DNA of 64,000 nt from CBDCTM01 sp965222005 (GTDB lineage Bacteria > Bacteroidota > Bacteroidia > Chitinophagales > Saprospiraceae). The notes below the pieces were generated by a model. The model did not search any database. It was not told the DNA's origin and saw only the letters and a program-made list of their open reading frames with translations. Within the stretch, counting starts at the first letter, position 1. Each line of letters starts with the position of its first letter. The position numbers and the translations under genes were made by a program. This document shows positions 18,637-24,708 of this stretch, piece after piece. The stretch is from positions 4,464,001 through 4,528,000 of the forward strand of contig OZ244935.1 of NCBI GenBank assembly GCA_965222005.1. Direction: 5' to 3'.

Positions 18637-19206
18637 ATGTCAAAGAAATTGAAATTAGTAGTAGCCGTCGGCGGATCGAGCGGTGCCATTTATGCCAAAG
18701 TGCTGCTGGACAAGCTACAGATGTTGCGCAACCAACTCGATGCCGTAGGTGTGGTGCTGTCAGATAATGCCAAATACAATTGGCAACTCGAGCTGGGCAA
18801 TGCGGATTACCAACAGTACGGTTTCGATTTCTATGAGAAGATGGACTTTCGGGCGCCCTTCGCTTCCGGCTCGGCCCGATACGGCGTGATGATCGTTTGC
18901 CCCTGCTCAATGGGACTGATGGGACGCATCGCCAGCGGCATAGCTAACGACCTCACCACCCGCGCCGCCGATGTGATGCTCAAGGAGCGCCGCCGCCTCA
19001 TCCTCGTCCCCCGCGACACGCCCTACAGCCTCATCCACATCAACAATATGAAAACCATCACCGAAGCCGGGGGCATCATTTGCCCGGCCAGTCCGTCTTT
19101 TTACAGCCAGCCTAAAACGATGGAGGCGCTTGCTGCTACTGTGGTGGACCGGGTACTGGATTTGGCAGGGCTGGAAGTGGATAGCTTTAGGTGGGGAGAG
19201 GAATAG
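18637..19206 (+). CDS. ubiX: Flavin prenyltransferase UbiX
   Basis: 189 residues from ATG 18637; a TTG 9 bp upstream is ignored. UbiX signatures: LVVAVGGSSGAIYAK (FMN site), CPCSMGLMGRIASGI, ERRRLILVPRDTPYS and PASPSFYSQPKT. It makes prenylated FMN, the cofactor of UbiD-type decarboxylases, from dimethylallyl phosphate and FMN. No ubiD is in the window. Confidence 0.93.
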   Translation: MSKKLKLVVAVGGSSGAIYAKVLLDKLQMLRNQLDAVGVVLSDNAKYNWQLELGNADYQQYGFDFYEKMDFRAPFASGSARYGVMIVCPCSMGLMGRIASGIANDLTTRAADVMLKERRRLILVPRDTPYSLIHINNMKTITEAGGIICPASPSFYSQPKTMEALAATVVDRVLDLAGLEVDSFRWGEE

Positions 19207-19310
19207 CGTAGCTTCTTAAGTTGTTTTGTTTTCTTGAGGACTTCCTGGGTGTCAGGCTATATATTACTCCTTTGATTCTTGGCAATATCATCTTCCTTAG
19301 CGAAGTAGTC

Positions 19311-19470
19311 TAAGAACTGATTTAAACTTTTCTAATGGTTTGCGGCTCCAGCCCTTATAGAACCTGACTTCTTTCCTTTTATCGTTCGTACCATACAGGT
19401 ACGCACTCAAAAAGAGAAATCGCCAGAACCTACAATCGTCAAGCAATACAATAGTTTAAATCAGTTCTTA
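19311..19470. repeat. 160-bp element with perfect 17-bp terminal inverted repeats
   Basis: TAAGAACTGATTTAAAC at 19311-19327 is the exact reverse complement of 19454-19470. The core carries a smaller hairpin, CGTACC/GGTACG, near 19386-19402. No ORF. It lies in the 676-bp gap after ubiX. It resembles a MITE or a large structured RNA; no target-site duplication is clear. Confidence 0.6.
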
Positions 19471-19478
19471 GTATATGC

Positions 19479-19595
19479 TTAAAAGCTGCCGTTGCAAAAA
19501 TAGTCCAAATAGCGGTTAAGTGTACTGCTAATGCCGAGCAGCGCCAGGCTGACCAGCAGAAGTAGTGCCAACAGGGGTATGGGGAAGGGCTTCAT
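19479..19595 (-). pseudogene. Remnant of array lipoprotein, signal peptide only (copy F)
   Basis: The ATG at 19595 starts MKPFPIPLLALLLLVSLALL, the same signal peptide as the two intact array lipoproteins. The frame then leaves the family and stops after 38 codons. It begins within 10 bp of the 160-bp inverted-repeat element. Confidence 0.7.
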
Positions 19596-19660
19596 AATTT
19601 GACACATATTCCTCAACGTCCAGGTCCTATGCCATCACCGGCAGCATAAGAGTTTGTTTG

Positions 19661-19694
19661 GATTTTACCCTTTGGGCTGTTCTTGCCAAATTTT
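19661..19694. repeat. Short dispersed repeat, copy 1
   Basis: 34 bp beginning GATTTTACCC and ending CTTGCCAAATTTT, matched at 47420-47453 with about four differences. Non-coding here. Confidence 0.5.
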
Positions 19695-19853
19695 CTCCTG
19701 TACGTCGTTGTTCTTCGGTCGCGTAGCTAAGGCTATGCTCCTGGCATCCCATGTCCGCCAAGGTCAAAAATATCATCTCAGCCGCTGTCTGAAAGATCAG
19801 TTCGCAATACACACCACACAAAGTTTCATATAGGAAAAGTGCTTACAATAGGT

Positions 19854-19861
19854 TATATTTG
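19854..19861 (+). promoter_or_regulatory. Candidate -7 element for the toxin-antitoxin operon
   Basis: TATATTTG is an exact match to TAnnTTTG, 21 bp before the antitoxin ATG at 19883. It overlaps the alternative TTG start at 19859 and so argues against that start. Confidence 0.4.
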
Positions 19862-19882
19862 TATATAACCATCAGAACTCAT

Positions 19883-20119
19883 ATGAATACGCTTATCAAA
19901 AGAATTACAATTATAGATGATGTTTGTAATGGAAAACCTTCTATAAGGGGTTATAGGTTGAGTGTACAAACGATATTAGAATTTATTTTCGCTGGAACAT
20001 CGGAAGATGAATTACTAAAACAATATCCGTTTTTAGAAAAAGAAGATATCGAGGCGTGCAAAGAATTTGCCTTATTAATGTTAGATAAAAAGTACACTAT
20101 AAAAGGAATAGCTGCCTGA
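19883..20119 (+). CDS. DUF433-type antitoxin
   Basis: 78 residues. DUF433 (VapB45-like) winged-helix motif: CNGKPSIRGYRLSVQTILE, then the TSEDELLKQYPFLEKEDIEA segment. In this family it is a DNA-binding antitoxin that binds its partner PIN-like nuclease and probably represses the operon. ATG 19883 is chosen over the upstream TTG. The stop overlaps the toxin start (TGATG). AT-rich compared with neighbouring housekeeping genes, consistent with transfer. Confidence 0.85.
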   Translation: MNTLIKRITIIDDVCNGKPSIRGYRLSVQTILEFIFAGTSEDELLKQYPFLEKEDIEACKEFALLMLDKKYTIKGIAA

Positions 20120-20460
20120 TGCCAAAATATCTTATTGATGTAAATCTTCCATACTACTTTCAGCTTTGGAGTTCAGAAGAATACATCCATCAGAATGATA
20201 TTGACCCAAAAGCAAAAGATGAAAATATTTGGGAATATGCAAGAGTGAATAATCTAACCATAGTCACAAAAGACAGCGATTTCTCATCTCGAATATTAAT
20301 AGCCAACCCACCGCCAAGAATAATTCACATCAAGTTTGGAAACATGAAAATGGGAGACTTCCATGATTTCATAATCAGAAATTGGGAAGAAATTCTCAAA
20401 ATGAGTAGCGCGAACAAATTAGTGAATGTCTATAAAGATAAAATAGAAGGAGTGAATTAA
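20119..20460 (+). CDS. DUF5615 PIN-like toxin
   Basis: 113 residues. PIN-like fold: first acidic residue in YLIDVNLPYYF, TIVTKDSDFSSR with paired Asp, and a C-terminal PRIIHIKFGN strand. DUF5615 proteins pair with DUF433 and are presumed ribonucleases. Coupled to the antitoxin by one shared base. It sits inside a degenerating lipoprotein array. Confidence 0.82.
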   Translation: MPKYLIDVNLPYYFQLWSSEEYIHQNDIDPKAKDENIWEYARVNNLTIVTKDSDFSSRILIANPPPRIIHIKFGNMKMGDFHDFIIRNWEEILKMSSANKLVNVYKDKIEGVN

Positions 20461-20496
20461 AGACGCTATTTCACAATGAGTATTTGCCAAACTCTT

Positions 20497-20616
20497 CTAG
20501 TGCTTTGTAAACAAAGTAACCATTGATAATTCTGGCTGCTTTATTTGATATACCTTTTTCAGCGCCAGGCTGACCAGCACAAGGAGTGCCAACAGGGAGG
20601 ATAGCAATGATCTCAT
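20497..20616 (-). pseudogene. Remnant of array lipoprotein, signal peptide only (copy E)
   Basis: The ATG at 20616 gives MRSLLSSLLALLVLVSLAL, nearly the signal peptide of copy D. It then diverges at a short homology (CAGCGCC) and stops after 39 codons. The 23-bp spacer to the upstream copy D stop is the same as the one between copy B and copy D. Confidence 0.7.
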
Positions 20617-20806
20617 GTGCTTCTACTATTTAAACAACACTACGTCCCCATAAAAATATGAAACAGACTTCCATCTTCTTTATGGAAAGAAATAGTAATA
20701 ACCAGGCATTGCAGAAAATGGTTGCTGTTGCAGAAATAATTCAAAGGGTGGTTAAAAACGCTAGCTATATCCGGGCAGGGCCCGGTGCGAAATTTGTTTT
20801 TTACAT
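20560..20806. repeat. 247-bp direct repeat, left copy
   Basis: Aligns without gaps to 22505-22751 at a constant offset of 1945 bp, with about five mismatches by eye. Each copy spans the 3' end of one array lipoprotein and the signal peptide of the next. Confidence 0.85.
20640..20804 (-). pseudogene. 3' remnant of array lipoprotein copy D
   Basis: Reads in frame as the last 54 residues of the array family: YVKNKFRTGPCPDI, then HPLNYFCNSNHFLQCL, ending LFHIFMGT before TAG. No start. Its probable 5' half lies at 22454-22561, separated by the AT-rich insert. Confidence 0.8.
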
Positions 20807-21082
20807 AAAAAATTAGAGGCTCTAGTTTATGATAGATGGTAGAAAGAGAAACTACTCAGCTAAAGTAAATCAATACCAAAGATTATTATTGGCTATTAAA
20901 CGCCATAAACTTATTGCTTATATTCGTGCTTAAAACTATAGGATATCGTTGATTCAAAATTTGGGTTTAGCTGAATTCAATATATATAGTCGAACTTGAA
21001 TGAAAACGTGCTAGTATAAATATTGGCCTATAGGGACTGTTGTTCTGTTTCATTAATTTATAAGGCTTTTTCCATTTCTATT

Positions 21083-22444
21083 ATGCTTCCCTCGGTAAAA
21101 AACAAAAAACAATATTGGCTCTCTTTGTTCTTTTGTACAATTTGTATTTGCATTCCTGCATTTATTAATAATTTTCCTTTCATATATTCAGATACTGGCA
21201 CTTACCTTGGAATTGGCTTCACGGATGACATATCCTACCTCAGGCCATTGGCTTATGGTATTTTTCTACGACATGTTAGCTTACACGAGAGCTTGTGGAT
21301 TGTGATATTGGTACAAGCCTTTATTGTTTCCTGGTTTATTCACTTGTTTGTGAATACCTTTTTTAAGCATAATTCTCCATTTAATGTTCTTCTTATAGTT
21401 TCCATATTGACTGCCACTACTAGCGTTGGAGTAACCACAAGTATGTTGATGCCCGATTTTACAACACCAATATTATTCTTGGCTACTTCTATTATTTTGT
21501 TTTCAAAAACAAAAAATAAGTGGGTTTTGGCTTTCTGTTTTTTGGGTCTATGGTTTACCATAGCCAGCCATCATTCGCATGCTTACATCTTGTGTCTGAC
21601 ATTATTTGGGATGGTCTTGAAAAAAATATTTTTTTGGCGTTCTTTTATTTCTTACGGATACAAACGATTTATATTAATCTTATTTATATTGGCCGTTGGC
21701 TATTATACAATCCCTACTCTCCATTATTTACGCATTGGCAAGTTTGTAAGTAGCAAATCATCAAATGTGTTTTTAATGGGACGTTTTAATCAAATGGGGT
21801 TGTTGAAACCATTCCTAGATGAATATTGTCCTAATAACAACTACTCTATTTGTAAATATAAAGATACAATTCCAGAGTCATTTTTATGGAGCAAAAAAAG
21901 CCCGGTTAGATTAGAAGGAACATGGAGTTCTAATAATGAATTATACAAAGAAGTAGTTCATGATTTCCTATGGGATTCTTATTATTTGAAAAAATTCGTA
22001 ATAAAATCCTTAGAAACCTGGATACAGCAAATTTTTTATTTTGATACCGTAAAGCTAATTCCGATAAAAAAAGGGAAATGGCCTCATTTTGTATTTGTCC
22101 AACATATGCCTGACATTGTTCCAGCATTGATGAATTCAGCACAAACCAAGCGTATTTGGAGTAGTTCCTATTTAGATTTCATACAAAAGGTCATTGTATT
22201 CTCCAGTGGGCTAATATTGATTTATCTATTTTTTTTTCAAAACAGTTACATAATTCCTATCATTTATCGAGATATAGCTTTTCTTATTTTGCTTGGCTTA
22301 TTGAGTAATGCATTTATTTGTGGAGGAATATCAATGATTTCATCTCGATTTCAATCAAGAATTATCTGGTTATTACCATTTTTTACTTTTTTTCTCTGCC
22401 ACTATTTATGGGTCTCAACATTAAATAATCAAAATCCCGCGTAG
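21083..22444 (+). CDS. Polytopic membrane protein, possibly GT-C-like
   Basis: 453 residues from ATG 21083 (a TTG at 21023 is the alternative). About ten hydrophobic segments. The first loop carries IYSDTGTYLGIG, and acidic or aromatic residues after TM1 recall GT-C glycosyltransferases, but the resemblance is loose and I assign no function. It is markedly AT-rich (many Ile/Lys/Asn/Phe codons) compared with flanking genes. It sits within an insert splitting a lipoprotein gene and runs opposite to the array. Signs of horizontal acquisition. Confidence 0.75.
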   Translation: MLPSVKNKKQYWLSLFFCTICICIPAFINNFPFIYSDTGTYLGIGFTDDISYLRPLAYGIFLRHVSLHESLWIVILVQAFIVSWFIHLFVNTFFKHNSPFNVLLIVSILTATTSVGVTTSMLMPDFTTPILFLATSIILFSKTKNKWVLAFCFLGLWFTIASHHSHAYILCLTLFGMVLKKIFFWRSFISYGYKRFILILFILAVGYYTIPTLHYLRIGKFVSSKSSNVFLMGRFNQMGLLKPFLDEYCPNNNYSICKYKDTIPESFLWSKKSPVRLEGTWSSNNELYKEVVHDFLWDSYYLKKFVIKSLETWIQQIFYFDTVKLIPIKKGKWPHFVFVQHMPDIVPALMNSAQTKRIWSSSYLDFIQKVIVFSSGLILIYLFFFQNSYIIPIIYRDIAFLILLGLLSNAFICGGISMISSRFQSRIIWLLPFFTFFLCHYLWVSTLNNQNPA

Positions 22445-22453
22445 TGAAACTGA

Positions 22454-22561
22454 TTACCAACCACAAGCCACCATCTTTTCCTTGCACTTACAATGGCTGA
22501 CCACCAGCGCCAGGCTGACCAGCACAAGGAGTGCCAGCAGGGAGGATAGCAATGATCTCAT
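22454..22561 (-). pseudogene. 5' remnant of array lipoprotein copy D
   Basis: The ATG at 22561 gives MRSLLSSLLALLVLVSLAL, then VVSHCKCKEKMVA, matching the lipoprotein family up to the conserved KCKEKMVA stretch. It then stops at TAA 22454-22456. The body of the gene is missing here and its 3' end appears at 20640-20804. Confidence 0.8.
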
Positions 22562-22751
22562 GTGCTTCTACTATTTAAACAACACTACGACCCCATAAAA
22601 ATATGAAACAGACTTCCATCTTCTTTATGGAAAGAAATAGTAATAACCAGGCATTGCAGAAAATGGTTGCTGTTGCAGAAATAATTCAAAGGGTGGTTAA
22701 AAACGCTAGCTATATCAGGGCAGGGCCCGGTGCGAAATCTGTATTTTACGT
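22505..22751. repeat. 247-bp direct repeat, right copy
   Basis: Partner of 20560-20806. The pair brackets the membrane protein and its upstream region. Confidence 0.85.
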
Positions 22752-23280
22752 AATAAAAATAATTGACCCAGTTATCAACTTTATTCTCCCCCCGGCAGCT
22801 GGGTGGTCCCCAGGTCTGAAGGATCAGGTTGGAATCAATCTGCCCCACGCAATTGGTAAACTGGTATTCGGGGGGATAGATCCGCAAATTTTCCAACGTG
22901 AATTTTTCAAAGAAATGAAATAAAGGATTAAATGGCATAGTAGCTTGCCAGGCTAAATCCCTGGGCAAGGTATCTCCTACATACGCCAGCATATCGTAAT
23001 AATAAAAGGTATCCACCACTATGGGGTACAATTGCTTAATATACTCAAACAATATGCTTTCGCACTCATTCAGTGAATCAGGCTCCAGGGTCCACCAGGG
23101 TTCCGGGGGCGGAGGGGGCACATCTGCGCGATCAGTGGGGTATTTGGTATAAATCTCCGGATCGGGAACCACTATTTCGGGTTCGGCTACCATCTTTTCC
23201 TTGCACTTGCAATGGCTGCCGAGCAGCGCCAGGCTGACCAGCAGAAGAAGCGCCAGCAGGGGTATGGGGAAGGGCTTCAT
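22585..23280 (-). CDS. Array lipoprotein B (unknown family)
   Basis: 231 residues from the ATG at 23280; the frame upstream is only spacer readthrough. Signal peptide MKPFPIPLLALLLLVSLALLG followed by HCKCKEK, so lipidation at a Cys near 23-25 is plausible though the lipobox is not classical. Pro-rich segment ADVPPPPPEPWW, then a globular domain with conserved WTLEPDSLNECES, FYYYDML, NCVGQIDSNLILQTWG, RTGPCPDI and FCNSNHFLQC; the spaced Cys residues suggest disulfides. Near-duplicate of 23297-23998. Third lipoprotein downstream of the secreted metzincin. Confidence 0.8.
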   Translation of the reverse strand: MKPFPIPLLALLLLVSLALLGSHCKCKEKMVAEPEIVVPDPEIYTKYPTDRADVPPPPPEPWWTLEPDSLNECESILFEYIKQLYPIVVDTFYYYDMLAYVGDTLPRDLAWQATMPFNPLFHFFEKFTLENLRIYPPEYQFTNCVGQIDSNLILQTWGPPSCRGENKVDNWVNYFYYVKYRFRTGPCPDIASVFNHPLNYFCNSNHFLQCLVITISFHKEDGSLFHIFMGS

Positions 23281-23296
23281 AATTTGATATACATTT

Positions 23297-23998
23297 TCAG
23301 CGCCCAGGCCCCATGAAAATATGAAACAGACTACCATCTTCTTTGGAAAACCTCACCGTAATAACCAGGCATTGCAAAAAATGGTTGCTGTTGCAGAAAT
23401 AATTCAAAGGGTGGTTAAAAACGCTAGCTATATCAGGGCAGGGCCCGGTGCGAAATTTGTTTTTTACATAGTATGTATAATTAACTTGCCTTTTTCTTTT
23501 ATTCTCCCCCCGGCAGCTGGGCGGGCCCCAGGTCTGGAGGATCAGGTTGGAATCAATCTGCCCCACACAATTAGTAAACGAGTATTGGGGAGGATAGATC
23601 CGCAAATTTTCCAGCGTGAATTTTTCAAAGAAAAGCAACAAAGGATTAAATGGCATAGTATTCTGCCAGGCCTGATCCGATGGCAGTGTATCGCCCGTAA
23701 AGGCCAGCATATTGTAGTAATAAAAGGTATCCACGACTATGGGATACAACTGCTTAATATATTCAAACAATATACTCTCGCATTCATTCAATGAATCGGG
23801 CTCCAGCGTCCACCAGGGCTCCGGGGGCGGGGGTGGTACATCTGCACGATCGGTGGGGTATTTGGTATAAATCTCCGGGTCGGGAACCACTACTTCGGGT
23901 TCGGCTACCATCTTTTCCTTGCACTTGCAATGGCTGCCGAGCAGCGCCAGGCTGACCAGCAGAAGTAGTGCCAACAGGGGTATGGGGAAGGGCTTCAT
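23297..23998 (-). CDS. Array lipoprotein A (unknown family)
   Basis: 233 residues, closely similar to lipoprotein B over its whole length with scattered substitutions (NKRKRQVNYTYYVKNKF here, NKVDNWVNYFYYVKYRF there). Same signal peptide, KCKEKMVAEPE, Pro-rich linker and Cys-spaced domain ending LFHIFMGPGR. It is 16 bp upstream of copy B and 56 bp after lipoprotein C, all on one strand, so co-transcription with the protease is likely. Confidence 0.8.
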   Translation of the reverse strand: MKPFPIPLLALLLLVSLALLGSHCKCKEKMVAEPEVVVPDPEIYTKYPTDRADVPPPPPEPWWTLEPDSLNECESILFEYIKQLYPIVVDTFYYYNMLAFTGDTLPSDQAWQNTMPFNPLLLFFEKFTLENLRIYPPQYSFTNCVGQIDSNLILQTWGPPSCRGENKRKRQVNYTYYVKNKFRTGPCPDIASVFNHPLNYFCNSNHFLQCLVITVRFSKEDGSLFHIFMGPGR

Positions 23999-24054
23999 AA
24001 TTTGATGATTTTAGCTTTTCCAGTCACGACCTGCTCTATCCAGTCCTTGTTTGT

Positions 24055-24708
24055 TCACCCTGCACCAAACCTATCAATATAAATTAAACGACCCGTATCA
24101 TCGGAAAAACTCATTTTCATCAAGGAGCAATAGTCAAAATGCATCGAAAAACAATACTGTTGATAAGGATTACCTGCATCATAAATATAAGGACAAGGTC
24201 CCCTGCGCCACCTTAGCTTGAAGCAATAAAAATAGTTGGTTTGTTTTATAGAACGATTATAAGTTTTACAAGTTGGTTGTCCCAGCGCCTGCAGAAAAAA
24301 AGTACTATCTACATTTTGGCAGGGACGAGAAGTATCCTGCATCAAGCCAGCATACATCGTATCTATAAAAAACTTGGTATATCTCCAGCTAAAAGCTCTG
24401 TTTGCCAATTGGTCGGCAGGCTCTCCCATAATGCCATATATATTGTAGTCCCAATAGTTTTCTTCTTTTACAGGATACATCGTTTTCAGATATTCCCAAA
24501 GCCTCTGCTGACAATAATCCAGATTGGTGGTATCCAATGTACTCCAGCTTGAATCCGGAGGCGGTGGCACATCATTTCTATCTGTGCGATTGTAAGAAAC
24601 TGGATCTTCTTCAGGCTCATCAACAACATCTGGAATCTTCTTTTTATGACAGGTCATAGAAAGCGTTAGAAAGCCGACTAATGTAAAAAGTACAATTTTC
24701 TTTATCAT
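24055..24708 (-). CDS. Array lipoprotein C, divergent family member
   Basis: 217 residues. Lipoprotein-type signal (LVGFLTLSMTC, Cys about 20), then TDRNDVPPPPDSSW, STLDTTNLDYCQQRLWEYLK, RPCQNVDSTFFLQALGQPTC, RRGPCPYI and YCFSMHFDYC. These align with the ADVPPPPPEPWW, WTLEPDSLNECES, NCVGQIDSNLILQTWG, RTGPCPDI and FCNSNHFLQC blocks of copies A and B, so this is the ancestral-looking sister. The ATG overlaps the stop of the metzincin gene by 4 bp, indicating translational coupling to it. Confidence 0.8.
   Translation of the reverse strand: MIKKIVLFTLVGFLTLSMTCHKKKIPDVVDEPEEDPVSYNRTDRNDVPPPPDSSWSTLDTTNLDYCQQRLWEYLKTMYPVKEENYWDYNIYGIMGEPADQLANRAFSWRYTKFFIDTMYAGLMQDTSRPCQNVDSTFFLQALGQPTCKTYNRSIKQTNYFYCFKLRWRRGPCPYIYDAGNPYQQYCFSMHFDYCSLMKMSFSDDTGRLIYIDRFGAG

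Noticed and set aside
19627..19821. 64-residue minus-strand frame
   Set aside because: Overlaps the short dispersed repeat, no homologous pattern, no start signal; treated as non-coding.
22585..23337. Extended start of lipoprotein B at 23337
   Set aside because: The extra residues come from the spacer after copy A; the ATG at 23280 gives the exact family signal peptide.
19479..23998. Repeated blocks suggesting a CRISPR array
   Set aside because: Repeats are long, few, coding-derived and unevenly spaced; no short regular repeat-spacer pattern and no cas genes.
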